64,000 nt of DNA. It comes from Moorena sp. SIO3I8 (GTDB lineage Bacteria > Cyanobacteriota > Cyanobacteriia > Cyanobacteriales > Coleofasciculaceae). The notes under the pieces were generated by a model that was not told where the DNA came from, did not search any database, and saw nothing but the letters and a program-made list of their open reading frames with translations. Both the position numbers and the translations under genes were made by a program. Below, piece after piece: positions 26,440-34,758 of this stretch. The stretch lies in the NCBI RefSeq assembly GCF_010692325.1, contig NZ_JAAHHW010000006.1:71551-135550 (forward strand), given 5' to 3'. How positions within the stretch are numbered: the first letter of the stretch is position 1; each line of letters starts with the position of its first letter.

Positions 26440-27378
26440 ATGGGTGAGACGGATCTGATCTATTTGCTAGTAGGCATTGGGTTAGGAGTTATGGGGAGTC
26501 GCTTCAGGAAATTTTTCCATGAAAGCACAAACTCAAAGACCTCTGGATGCCATCAAACTGATGCTGAAGAAATCCAGCATCTAAAAGAGGAATTCAAGCA
26601 AAATGAATTGGCTTACCAAATGGCAAGGGAAATGAGCCAGTTTAAAGCCGGATTTTTGGCACGAACTTCCCACGAGTTGCGATCGCCCCTGAGTCGGTTG
26701 ATTGGTTTACATCAGTTGATTTTGTCGGATCTCTGTGAGTCTCCAGAAGAAGAGAGAGAATTTGTGAAGCAGGCTAACGCCTCTGCCCATACTATGGTCA
26801 AACTGCTTGATGAGGTGACTGCTGTAGCTAAAACTGAACACGGTACTAACGTTTTGGAGATTTGCTCAGTCCCGTTGAAGCAGCTGTTGGAAGACCTCGA
26901 TCGTCTCACCCATTTGCAAGCTGCCAATCGCAATCTCCACCTGGAAATAGTTCCACCTGACCCCCAAATCTATATTTTAGCAGATCCACGGCGTTTTCGA
27001 CAGGCATTAGTAATGATGGTAGATACTGCCATTACTCAGATAACCAGTGGTCAAATTAAAGTTTGGACTGCACTGTCCTATAAATCTGAAACAGTTTCCA
27101 TCTGGATTGATATGCCCTGTGCCATCAGCTGTTGGGCTGAAGCTGTTGATTTATTGCAATTACCTCTAGATCAATCAAAACAGCCCAGTGAAACGGTATC
27201 CACTTCATCTGGACTGACCTTGTTGATGATTCAAACACTCCTGGAAGTGATGCAGGGGCGTATAGAAGTATTAGCGGTCCCCAGTGAAGAAGCTCAAAAT
27301 GATGCCTCTGCTGAGAATCTTACCCGGTTTCATGTTTCTATACCCCAGGGGATTCCTGAGATTGTAGAGCCTTACTAG
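26440..27378 (+). CDS. Membrane-anchored histidine kinase with a degenerate ATP-binding domain
   Basis: Starting at ATG 26440, the 312-residue protein has one N-terminal membrane helix (about 5-19). A coiled-coil linker (40-66) and a HisKA dimerisation domain with phospho-acceptor His78 (RTSHELRSPLSR) follow. The HATPase part (about 150-300) is abnormal. The N-box position reads ALVMMVDTAIT without its Asn, the DxGxG box is replaced by WIDMPCAISCW, and only a weak SSGLTLLMIQTLLEVMQG segment survives. It may act as a phosphatase or dimerisation partner. A TTG 11 codons upstream lies in repeat DNA. Its 3' end overlaps the convergent GNAT gene by 41 bp. Confidence 0.75.
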   Translation: MGETDLIYLLVGIGLGVMGSRFRKFFHESTNSKTSGCHQTDAEEIQHLKEEFKQNELAYQMAREMSQFKAGFLARTSHELRSPLSRLIGLHQLILSDLCESPEEEREFVKQANASAHTMVKLLDEVTAVAKTEHGTNVLEICSVPLKQLLEDLDRLTHLQAANRNLHLEIVPPDPQIYILADPRRFRQALVMMVDTAITQITSGQIKVWTALSYKSETVSIWIDMPCAISCWAEAVDLLQLPLDQSKQPSETVSTSSGLTLLMIQTLLEVMQGRIEVLAVPSEEAQNDASAENLTRFHVSIPQGIPEIVEPY

Positions 27379-27808
27379 GGACTAGAGTAGCTAGAGGCTT
27401 ATTGTACAAGACCATTGTGGTACTGGAGTTCAGCTCAAAACCAATGCGTTCGTAAAAACTTTGTTGATGGGTGGTCATCAGATAAACTCTCTCTACTCGG
27501 CTCATCTGAGGATGAGAGAGTGCGGTTTCCACTAGCTTACGCCCTAGCCCAGCCCCTCGATAGTCTGGGTGGATAACGACATCCCAAATGGTTGCCCGAT
27601 AAATTCCATCAGAGGTAGCTCTGGCTAATCCAATCAGCTTCTGGTTATCCCAGACACTGATGACAGGATCACTGTTAGCGATCGCAACTTGCCAATCCTC
27701 GATTTTTCGGTCTTTTGCCCAAAAAGCACCTAGGTTAAACAATTGTTGTAGCTGGTAATAGTCGATTTTAGATTTGCGATCGCAAAACTGAATATGGCGG
27801 TAGTCCAT
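27338..27808 (-). CDS. GNAT-family N-acetyltransferase
   Basis: The 156-residue protein has the acetyl-CoA loop HPDYRGAGLGRKLVE (about 96-110) preceded by LARATSDGIYRATIWDVVI, very like the GNAT at 22723-23244. A FYERIGFELNSSTTMVLYNK end is characteristic. Its 3' end overlaps the histidine-kinase gene tail-to-tail by 41 bp. The substrate is unknown. Confidence 0.87.
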   Translation of the reverse strand: MDYRHIQFCDRKSKIDYYQLQQLFNLGAFWAKDRKIEDWQVAIANSDPVISVWDNQKLIGLARATSDGIYRATIWDVVIHPDYRGAGLGRKLVETALSHPQMSRVERVYLMTTHQQSFYERIGFELNSSTTMVLYNKPLATLVPSKALQSQESPGV

Positions 27809-28152
27809 AGTTGCAAAAGTTCCTTCTGATTTTGTTAAACGTGCCTTTAAATTGACTTAATTGACTAATTTTATTCGGGAAGAAGTTTAATGAAAATTTT
27901 TTAATTTTAAATAGGGTTCATATCATGTACTATTGACTACTTTTAAATAATATAAACCAGGGAAAATTTTCTGATTAATTAACAATTTAAAATTGAAAAT
28001 TAATCAGGATTAAACGGGTTTGCAGACAGCTGTTCAAGATATATCTATCGATAGCTTATCTCTGGCTTGGCAAACCCAGGGATCTGAGTATTACAAAATG
28101 TTAAGATTATAACTGATTGTAATTATCTCAGTCAAATCCAATAACTGATCCC
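27809..28152. other. AT-rich gene-free leader of recJ
   Basis: No coding region, repeat or tRNA seen. It separates two divergent genes (GNAT on the minus strand, recJ on the plus strand) and should hold both promoters, but I could not place convincing -35/-10 boxes. Confidence 0.35.
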
Positions 28153-30204
28153 ATGGGTGATAGTATGGGCTATTGTTGTTCGATCACGACACCTGTGCAC
28201 AACCACCTCTCACCCACCCCATCCAAACCCCATCCCCAATTGCCTAATCAGCGTTGGGAAATTGCCCCCCTCAAAACTGAACAAGCTAACCAACTCGCCC
28301 AAGCTAGAGGCATTTCCCCCCTAATCGCTCAACTCCTTATTAATCGGGGTATTGAAACCTCTGAACAAGCGCAGGTTTTCCTCAATCCCCTATCTCAGGT
28401 GATGCCTGCACCAATTGATGAATTTCCCGATTTGGCAATTAGTGTCGAGATGCTCACTGAAGCGATCGCAAATCAAGAAAAAATCGCTATCTGTGGAGAC
28501 TACGATGCTGATGGCATGACCAGCACGGCTTTGTTACTCAGAGCATTACGCTGGTTGGGGGCGGATGTAGACTACGCCATCCCGAGCCGGATGACAGAGG
28601 GTTATGGCATCAATACACGGATTGTGGAAGAATTTGCGGAGGAAGGGGTGGGTGTGATTTTAACGGTTGATAATGGTATTGCTGCCCATGAACCTATCGC
28701 TAGAGCTGTAGAACTGGGAATAACGGTTATTGTAACTGACCACCATGACCTACCTCCAGAACTTCCAGACGCTGATGCCATTCTCAATCCTAAGCAATTG
28801 CCGGAAGAGTCACCCTACCGAAGTTTAGCTGGTGTAGGGATAGCTTACATTTTAGCTATCTGTCTAGCACAAGAACTGGGTCAACTCAAAGGCTTGACGC
28901 AACAGCTGTTAGAACTATTTACTCTGGGAACTATTGCGGATTTAGCCCCTTTAACGGGGATCAACCGACGTTGGTTAAAGCGAGGCTTAGGGTTATTGCC
29001 TCAATCTCAATTAGCAGGAGTTCAAGCATTAATCGAGATAACTGGGGTTAAAGATGACCAAAAATCCCTTAAGCCGGAGGATATTGGATTTAGACTAGGA
29101 CCAAGAATTAACGCTATTGGTCGCTTATCGGATCCCCAAATTGTAATTGAACTGCTGACGACTACTGCACCCGAAGTAGCACGTGAGAGGGCAATGCAGT
29201 GTGAAGAAGTGAACCAACGGCGTCAGCAATTGTGTGCTGATATTGAACAAGATGCGATCGCATTTATTGAAGACACTGGAATAGATTGGCAACAGAAGCG
29301 AGTATTAGTGATTGTCCAACCGAATTGGCATCATGGAGTGATTGGCATTGTTGCCTCCCGATTAGTAGAGCGCTATGGTGTCCCAGTCTTTATTGGAACC
29401 TATGAAGACGACGACCAACAACACATTCGCGGTTCAGCAAGGGGCATAACTGAATTCAATATTTTTGAAGCCTTAGAGTTCTGCAAAGAGTTACTGGGCA
29501 AATATGGAGGACACAAAGCAGCTGGCGGATTTTCCCTACCTGCTGAGAACTTAAGCGCTTTTGAAGAATCCCTTAGCCGTTTTGCCCATCAATCTCTAAA
29601 ACCTGAACACCTCAAACCCCTAGTTGCTATCGACGCTAGCCTAGAATTCCCTCAAATTACCTCTAACCTCTACCAGCAATTAGATCTGCTTCACCCCTGT
29701 GGCATTGGCAATCGGGATCCTGTCTTTTGGAGTGCCAATGTCCAAATCCTTGAGCAACGAGTTGTTGGTAAGGGACACATTAAGCTTACCTTGAATCAGG
29801 ACAATCAACCAGTCACGATTCAAGCTATTGCTTGGCGTTGGGGGGAATACTTCCCTTTACCTAAACGAGTAGATATTGCCTACAAGTTGCGAGAGCATCA
29901 TTGGGAGGGCAACACGACCATTGAGTTAGAGTTAGTGGGTGTCCGTCTACCCGTAGTTACTAGTACCTCAAGCCCCAAAAAAGCAGAATTTTATTACAAT
30001 CAGCGCCGCTACACCTGTAGCCTTTGGGAATCTTTAAATGAACTAAGGATTAGAAACCCGGAAGGGAAAGTCCTAGCGATTCAGAAAGGACAACGCATTG
30101 GACTTTTGGGTACTAAACGGGAAGATGCTAAAGAAGTTAATGTCACTAAACCTCCTTACTACCCCTTGATCAAAGCAGCAACTCGTGCGTTGGGACTCAG
30201 CTAA
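28153..30204 (+). CDS. recJ: Single-stranded-DNA-specific exonuclease RecJ
   Basis: A 5'-3' exonuclease on single-stranded DNA for recombination and mismatch/base-excision repair. The 683-residue protein has the DHH phosphoesterase motifs: GDYDADGMTSTALLL (about 114-128), TVDNGIAAHE, VTDHHDLP, the GFRLGPRINAIGRL segment, and the DHHA1 GGHKAAGGFSLP motif (about 455-466), followed by an OB-fold region. It is longer than the E. coli enzyme because of a C-terminal extension (about 590-683). The start may lie downstream of ATG 28153, because the first 30 residues are low-complexity. Confidence 0.94.
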   Translation: MGDSMGYCCSITTPVHNHLSPTPSKPHPQLPNQRWEIAPLKTEQANQLAQARGISPLIAQLLINRGIETSEQAQVFLNPLSQVMPAPIDEFPDLAISVEMLTEAIANQEKIAICGDYDADGMTSTALLLRALRWLGADVDYAIPSRMTEGYGINTRIVEEFAEEGVGVILTVDNGIAAHEPIARAVELGITVIVTDHHDLPPELPDADAILNPKQLPEESPYRSLAGVGIAYILAICLAQELGQLKGLTQQLLELFTLGTIADLAPLTGINRRWLKRGLGLLPQSQLAGVQALIEITGVKDDQKSLKPEDIGFRLGPRINAIGRLSDPQIVIELLTTTAPEVARERAMQCEEVNQRRQQLCADIEQDAIAFIEDTGIDWQQKRVLVIVQPNWHHGVIGIVASRLVERYGVPVFIGTYEDDDQQHIRGSARGITEFNIFEALEFCKELLGKYGGHKAAGGFSLPAENLSAFEESLSRFAHQSLKPEHLKPLVAIDASLEFPQITSNLYQQLDLLHPCGIGNRDPVFWSANVQILEQRVVGKGHIKLTLNQDNQPVTIQAIAWRWGEYFPLPKRVDIAYKLREHHWEGNTTIELELVGVRLPVVTSTSSPKKAEFYYNQRRYTCSLWESLNELRIRNPEGKVLAIQKGQRIGLLGTKREDAKEVNVTKPPYYPLIKAATRALGLS

Positions 30205-30390
30205 GGAGTTGAAAGTTGACAAGTTACAGGTTGCTGACAAGTTGAAAGTTAACAAGTTATAGGTTGCTGGCGAGTTGAAAGTTAACCAGTTACAGGTTGC
30301 AGGTTTTCTACTGAACCTTGGCCAAAAGGCCACGCGTGCGCGTTCAACCTTCAACCTTCAACCTTCAACCCCGTCACCTTCAACCCTCTA
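30205..30390. repeat. GTTGAAAGTTAAC-type tandem repeats and a family-A fragment
   Basis: About three imperfect copies of a roughly 40-bp unit (AGTTGAAAGTTAACAAGTTA then AGGTTGCTGG) lie at 30207-30300. CTTGGCCAAAAGGCCACGCG (30315-30335, a family-A relic) and CAACCTT heptamers (30343-30370) follow. No gene is seen. Confidence 0.65.
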
Positions 30391-30525
30391 TTAAAGGTCG
30401 CCTCTAAGAGCATATAGGGCGAAAATGACCACTGGACCAGCAATCACAACAGCTGCCAGCATAGTCAACTGAGCAATCAATACCCAATCGATGTTACCTA
30501 TAAAATCTAAAAAAGCTAAATACAT
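30391..30525 (-). CDS. psb30: Photosystem II protein Psb30 (Ycf12)
   Basis: Psb30 is a single-helix thylakoid subunit at the periphery of the photosystem II core. The ATG at 30525 gives a 44-residue product with one hydrophobic helix (about 15-39) and the characteristic AQLTMLAAVVIAGPVVIFAL then RGDL ending. An N-terminal extension (MYLAFLDFIGNIDW) precedes the helix, as in other cyanobacterial forms. An AGAACAC-type leader lies before the ATG; I see no clear ribosome site. The gene lies between recJ and the YkgJ-type gene on the opposite strand. Confidence 0.82.
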   Translation of the reverse strand: MYLAFLDFIGNIDWVLIAQLTMLAAVVIAGPVVIFALYALRGDL

Positions 30526-30726
30526 GTGTTCTCCAGAATTAACCCAACAAAGCCGATGGTGACTAATCACAATCCATCCCTTAGATATTACTGGGTAATG
30601 ATCTGTTTTTTTTAAGTAAGTTTACAAAAATATACAAAACTCAACGGCAAGCCTGACCACACCTATCACGGGTGAAAACTCGCTAAGCTAGATCTACTTT
30701 AAGTTTGTAGCTCTTTTTTCAAAGTC

Positions 30727-31080
30727 ATGGCCACTTGGAGTTGTGTAAAGCAATGTGGCGCTTGCTGTCATCTTGACCCAGCTGAGCGTCCAGGATTAGA
30801 GGAGTATCTGCTACCAGAAGAGCTAGCGCTATATTTGAGTATGGTAGGTGAGGGGGGATGGTGTATAAATTTCGACCACACCACCCGTGAATGTCGTATT
30901 TATCCCCATCGACCTCGTTTCTGTCGGGTGGAACCTGAGGTATTTCAGGATATGTATGGGGTGGAGGAAGCAGATTTAAATGATTTTGCCATTGACTGCT
31001 GTTTGGAGCACATTGAAGCACTTTATGGAGATTGCTCTCTGGAAATGCTGCGCTTTGAGCGGGAAATATGGAGGGAATAG
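30727..31080 (+). CDS. YkgJ-type cysteine-cluster protein
   Basis: The 117-residue cytosolic protein has the CxxxCGACC cluster at residues 6-14 and CINFDHTTRECRIYPHRPRFCRVE (about 46-69). A later DCC (about 93-95) completes the set; such proteins are thought to bind Zn or an Fe-S cluster. The biochemical role is unknown. It is about 70 bp upstream of trpF in the same direction, with heptamer repeats between. Confidence 0.86.
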   Translation: MATWSCVKQCGACCHLDPAERPGLEEYLLPEELALYLSMVGEGGWCINFDHTTRECRIYPHRPRFCRVEPEVFQDMYGVEEADLNDFAIDCCLEHIEALYGDCSLEMLRFEREIWRE

Positions 31081-31089
31081 GGAAAATCG

Positions 31090-31147
31090 AAATTAATGAG
31101 TAACGAGTAACGACTAACAAGTAACGACTAACAAGTAACAAGTAACA
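31090..31147. repeat. Heptamer tandem array before trpF
   Basis: Six to eight 7-base units of the type RRSTAAC (GAGTAAC, GACTAAC, AAGTAAC) end directly at the trpF ATG, so the repeat occupies the ribosome-binding region. AAGTAACA is the only purine-rich stretch before the start. Confidence 0.75.
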
Positions 31148-31780
31148 ATGCGTGTAAAAATTTGTGGCATTACGAAACCGGAGCAAGGAAATGCGATCGC
31201 AAAATTGGGAGCAACAGCATTAGGCTTTATTTGTGTACCAGGCTCTCCTCGTTACGTTACACCCCAGCAAATTCAAGTCGTGGTCAACCACTTGTCCGTA
31301 TCAGTTGACCGCATTGGTGTGTTTGCTAATACCTCTACGGAAGAAATCACTCAAATTGTCGCTGATTCAGGGATAAATGCCGTTCAGCTGCATAGTAATG
31401 AATCCCCAGAATTTTGCCAAAAGCTGCGCCAAGCTTTACCAGAGATTGAAATTATTAAAGCCTTAAGGATAAGAACTCCAGAATGTTTAAATCAGGCAGA
31501 TAGTTATTTGAGTTGTGTAGATACACTATTGCTAGATGCTTACCATCGAAAAATGTTGGGCGGCACTGGTAAAACCTTAGACTGGCAAAGGCTACAAAAA
31601 TTTCGTCCCACTATCCCTTGGTTACTAGCTGGTGGCTTGACACCAGATAATGTCTTAGATGCCCTAACGTTGGTGCAACCCAGTGGGATTGATCTATCCA
31701 GTGGTGTAGAGCGAACACCAGGTGATAAAGATTTAAAAAAGGTTGCTCGGTTATTCGAGAAATTAGGATCAAGAGTTTAA
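31148..31780 (+). CDS. trpF: Phosphoribosylanthranilate isomerase
   Basis: Third step of tryptophan synthesis from anthranilate (PRA to CdRP). The 210-residue TIM-barrel protein has [11 protein letters not shown] at the N-terminus (catalytic Cys about 5), [31 protein letters not shown] with the catalytic Asp, and the phosphate-binding [11 protein letters not shown] and [10 protein letters not shown] motifs. The length is standard. No other trp gene is close. Confidence 0.96.
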   Translation: MRVKICGITKPEQGNAIAKLGATALGFICVPGSPRYVTPQQIQVVVNHLSVSVDRIGVFANTSTEEITQIVADSGINAVQLHSNESPEFCQKLRQALPEIEIIKALRIRTPECLNQADSYLSCVDTLLLDAYHRKMLGGTGKTLDWQRLQKFRPTIPWLLAGGLTPDNVLDALTLVQPSGIDLSSGVERTPGDKDLKKVARLFEKLGSRV

Positions 31781-31891
31781 GGTTGAAGGTTAAAATTTAA
31801 ATGTTTAATGTTAAGTGTTAAATGTTGAAGGTTGAAGGTTGAAGGTTGTTGGCCTTTGGCGTTCGGTGTAGGGTAGGTTTAAGATTAAAGA
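31781..31891. repeat. Heptamer array GTTGAAG between trpF and the kinase remnant
   Basis: Repeated GTTGAAG/GTTAAAT units at 31784-31847 are followed by TTGGCCTTTGGCGTTCGGTG, which resembles a degraded family-A repeat. Confidence 0.6.
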
Positions 31892-32377
31892 TCAATAGTC
31901 AACAGTCAACAAGGTTTGGGATGATTCTAATGGAATGGTAAAGTGGAATTGACTACCTTGATTTTTCCCCTCAGACTTAGCCCAAATTTTTCCACCCATA
32001 CCTTTAATAATCTGACGACAGATAGCTAGACCAAGACCTGTGCCACCAACAGTGCGTCGGAGTGAATCTTCCTCTTGATAAAAACTCTCAAATATTGCGT
32101 CTAGCTGACTCGGTTCAATACCCCTACCAGTATCTGCTACAATTAGCTCTAGCATGGGATTACCGTGGCGATTCTTGGTTACGAATCCTATCGACTCTGG
32201 TTGAGTTTCATTGATTTGGGCTTGGATAGTGATTTTACCCCCTGGCTCAGTAAACTTACAGGCATTATCTAGGAGTTTGGTTAAGACTTCTACCAACCGT
32301 TCTTTTGAACCTATAGAAAACTGTAGATCCGGGCTACGGTAATCCCATTCAGGCGAGATTTTAAGCAGTATTGCCTG
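31892..32377 (-). pseudogene. Histidine-kinase ATP-binding domain, N-terminus missing
   Basis: About 160 codons encode the C-terminal HATPase domain: KLLDNACKFT (N box), VADTGRGIEPSQL (G1), GGTGLGLAICRQIIKGMGG (G2) and a final SQFHFTIPLE. Upstream residues KISPEWDYRSPDLQFSIGSKERL are still kinase-like, but the frame reaches the TAG at 32378-32380, the stop of the TnpB-like gene. No HisKA domain or sensor exists on either side of that gene. The kinase was therefore decapitated by insertion and deletion. A TTG at 32296 could start a 134-residue isolated domain, but function is unlikely. Confidence 0.75.
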
Positions 32378-33847
32378 CTACTGCGCGATTGCTGAAGGCT
32401 TGACCAAAAATCCCCAGTTAGAGATGCTGTAGTAATCGTGCCGACGATTGATTACAGCACTCGCCTGTATTTGCTTATTCAGTTGATTCCACCAGTACCA
32501 AACGTGTTTGCTCGGATTCACTCCGATCAAAGCGGTTAAGGCACTGGGTAGTCTTTCACTCAATCCCATACCGCGTCTAGCAATCACCAACGCGGCCACT
32601 TCATCGCTGGCAAGTCCATACATCCGGGCGTACTTCACCATCCCGATCAAACTGCTATAAGCAGGGTTGACCGTGAAGACATAGACGCCACGGTTAGAGC
32701 AAATCGAATTCAGCAGCTCAAAGAATCGGCTATAGGCCCACCCTGATAGCATTCGAGCGTATTTCCGTCCCAATTCTCTGAATGCTTCTTTTTTCTTGCC
32801 AAAATCTAAGGTTTCGTGGACTATCGGACATTGATAAGTTTTAGCCAGCGTCACCAGTTGTAGACAAGCATCAACTATCTGAGCATCCTGTTTGCCACTG
32901 GGTAGACCTTGCTGTAACGGGATTTGTCCGTGAGCTTTCAGGTTTCCATCAGCGTCAACATAAGCCCACCCAACGCTACTTGGGTTGAGATCGATACCGA
33001 TACAGCCATATCGGGAATGCTGTGAGACACGCTGAAGCTTAGCAGGCGTGAACTGAACAGCCGCTACCCACTTGTGATCTTTGCGGTAGAAATGCCAGGT
33101 TCTAGAACCATCGTCAGGCAGGCGGTTGATGTTGCGGTCAAAGTCACCGATAACTGCCGAAACGTATTGTCCATACTTGGACTCAAGACATTTGGGAACT
33201 CGGAAGCGGATCGTTTCACCGTCCCATTGACAAACCTGATTTCCCCAGGTCTCATCTTTGCTACCAACAACAAATACCTGACCGTAAGGCACCTTAACCT
33301 GTAGCTGAGCTACTTTCAACCCTTCGATTTTTCTCTCTAGGTGGGCGATATAACGTTTCTTGTGATGGATTTGGAAGCGTAGATTTTGCCAATTGGTGTC
33401 ACGATATCGTAACGAACAAGACAGTGGGAATTTACAACCAGTTTTACTGTTCTGCCAGTTCTTTTTAGCGTAGAATTTTCGACCATTAGCTAATCGCTTC
33501 TGTGCTTTCCTCAAGCAGTCCTTAGCGCTTTTGAACTTACCTGACAGTTGCTCAATGTGGTTTTGTCTACACTCGGCCGCAGAATCCACAGCGCCTTTAG
33601 CACTAGCAATCACACCGTTAGCGTGACGTTTGTTAATACCGTAAGTCTGCTGTAGGTAAGTGTTCCACTGCCCTTTGTTGAAGTCACCTGATCGCAACTG
33701 GGTAACCGTTTCGATTTTTGCCTGACGGAATATCTGTGAATACTCAAACAGAAACATCTCAAAGTCGCTGCAACCTAGAGCGTTCATTCGCTCTGACAGT
33801 TGCGGCAAGGCTTTGCAGTAGGTAAGAGTAGTCGGTTTTTTCTTCAT
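32378..33847 (-). CDS. Divergent TnpB-like RuvC nuclease without a zinc ribbon
   Basis: The 489-residue protein resembles what databases call TnpB-related accessory proteins of IS200/IS605. Three RuvC acidic residues are placed as expected: Asp286 (CIGIDLNPSSVGWAYVD), Glu345 (PIVHETLDFGKKK) and Asp415 (YGLASDEVAALVIARRG). NPAYSS (about 394-399) corresponds to the NPAYTSQ motif of ordinary TnpB, but the CxxC...CxxC zinc ribbon that normally follows is absent. An N-terminal Cys/Lys/Arg-rich region (about 90-180) is predicted helical. A divergent RHH gene starts 41 bp away, across an inverted repeat. The function may be nuclease, regulator or transposon accessory; activity is unproven. Confidence 0.8.
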   Translation of the reverse strand: MKKKPTTLTYCKALPQLSERMNALGCSDFEMFLFEYSQIFRQAKIETVTQLRSGDFNKGQWNTYLQQTYGINKRHANGVIASAKGAVDSAAECRQNHIEQLSGKFKSAKDCLRKAQKRLANGRKFYAKKNWQNSKTGCKFPLSCSLRYRDTNWQNLRFQIHHKKRYIAHLERKIEGLKVAQLQVKVPYGQVFVVGSKDETWGNQVCQWDGETIRFRVPKCLESKYGQYVSAVIGDFDRNINRLPDDGSRTWHFYRKDHKWVAAVQFTPAKLQRVSQHSRYGCIGIDLNPSSVGWAYVDADGNLKAHGQIPLQQGLPSGKQDAQIVDACLQLVTLAKTYQCPIVHETLDFGKKKEAFRELGRKYARMLSGWAYSRFFELLNSICSNRGVYVFTVNPAYSSLIGMVKYARMYGLASDEVAALVIARRGMGLSERLPSALTALIGVNPSKHVWYWWNQLNKQIQASAVINRRHDYYSISNWGFLVKPSAIAQ

Positions 33848-33857
33848 ACGTGCTATT

Positions 33858-33882
33858 ATAACACAGTAAAATCATGTGTTAT
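33858..33882. promoter_or_regulatory. Inverted-repeat operator candidate between TnpB-like and RHH genes
   Basis: ATAACACA (33858-33865) and TGTGTTAT (33875-33882) are perfect complements with a 9-base spacer. They fill the 40-bp gap between divergent start codons at 33847 and 33888. The half-site ACAC/GTGT recurs in the same position of the second tnpB/RHH pair (41585-41596), as expected for an RHH repressor site. Confidence 0.6.
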
Positions 33883-33887
33883 GAATC

Positions 33888-34061
33888 ATGGCAAAAACAT
33901 TAACTATAGACATTTCAGACGACGGGCAAGCGATTATAGAAAGATATTTTCAGCGCTCAAAAAGGTCTCAGACCGATGTGATCAGAGACTTAATTAGAAC
34001 TGTGGTGAAAAATCGGCTTAAACGCCTAGAAAAATCTACAGATAGTCCATTGAATCAATAG
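33888..34061 (+). CDS. Small ribbon-helix-helix-type DNA-binding protein
   Basis: The 57-residue product starts with a beta-strand-like segment (KTLTIDIS), followed by two helices (DGQAIIERYFQRS and QTDVIRDLIRTVVKNRLKRL) with the T/S-xTDVIRxLI pattern of RHH proteins. RHH dimers insert paired strands into operator DNA and often autoregulate. It is divergent from the TnpB-like gene, with a perfect inverted repeat between them, so it probably represses both. Too short for family certainty. No toxin gene lies downstream. Confidence 0.66.
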   Translation: MAKTLTIDISDDGQAIIERYFQRSKRSQTDVIRDLIRTVVKNRLKRLEKSTDSPLNQ

Positions 34062-34125
34062 ATTTTCGTATGCTGTTTACAAACCATTTTGATCAAACCA
34101 ACCCTTTTGATCAAGGGATTATTTA

Positions 34126-34758
34126 TTAGTTGTTAGCTGTTAGCTTTTGGAAGTTTGAATATTCACTACTGAGTTGATCTGGTACCGTTGCCCCAGAAAG
34201 CTCAGCCTGACCCAAATCTACATCACACAGACTAACCCGTCTCAAGTCTACCTGACTCAAAATTGCTCCACTCAAGTTTGCTTGAGAAAGGTCAGCATCA
34301 CACAAATTTGCTCTAGTCAAGTCTGCCTGGTGCAGACAAGCACCAGTCAAGTTAGCCCCTCTTAAGTCAGCGTAGCGTAGGTCTGCCCTGGTTAAATTGG
34401 CTCCTCGCAAATCGGTATCCTGAAGAACGGTTAATCTTAAATCGGCTCGGGTTAGAATAGCTTGGCGCAGGTTTACTCTAGTCAGATTCGCCCGAATCAT
34501 AAATGCCTGACTCAAGTTAGCCTGCACTAGAGAGGTTTTTTTCAAATTGGTTCGCCACAGTTTCGCTCCAGTCAGATTTGCCTGATTAAGGTTGACTTCC
34601 TGTAAAACCGCGAGACTCAGGTTGGCGTCAGCTAGGTTGACTCGTCTGAAAATTACTCCAGTCAGATTGACTTCACTCAGGTTGATTTGCTGGAGATCTA
34701 CTCCACGGAAATCCCTCTCACCTGCTGAATAACGCTCTAGAAGCTCAATAGTATCCAT
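34126..34758 (-). CDS. Pentapeptide-repeat protein
   Basis: Starting at ATG 34758, 210 residues consist almost wholly of about 35 A(D/N)Lxx-type pentapeptides (NLTGVIF, ANLSLAV, ADLRYADLRGANLTGA), which fold as a right-handed quadrilateral beta-helix. A short N-terminal helix (MDTIELLERYSAGERDF) is the typical cap of the cyanobacterial form. No signal peptide. Function unknown; some relatives mimic DNA. An upstream ATG at 34797 is less likely. Confidence 0.88.
   Translation of the reverse strand: MDTIELLERYSAGERDFRGVDLQQINLSEVNLTGVIFRRVNLADANLSLAVLQEVNLNQANLTGAKLWRTNLKKTSLVQANLSQAFMIRANLTRVNLRQAILTRADLRLTVLQDTDLRGANLTRADLRYADLRGANLTGACLHQADLTRANLCDADLSQANLSGAILSQVDLRRVSLCDVDLGQAELSGATVPDQLSSEYSNFQKLTANN

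Noticed and set aside
33888-34061. RHH gene as antitoxin of a toxin-antitoxin pair
   Set aside because: No toxin-like gene follows it; the only partner is the divergent TnpB-like gene.
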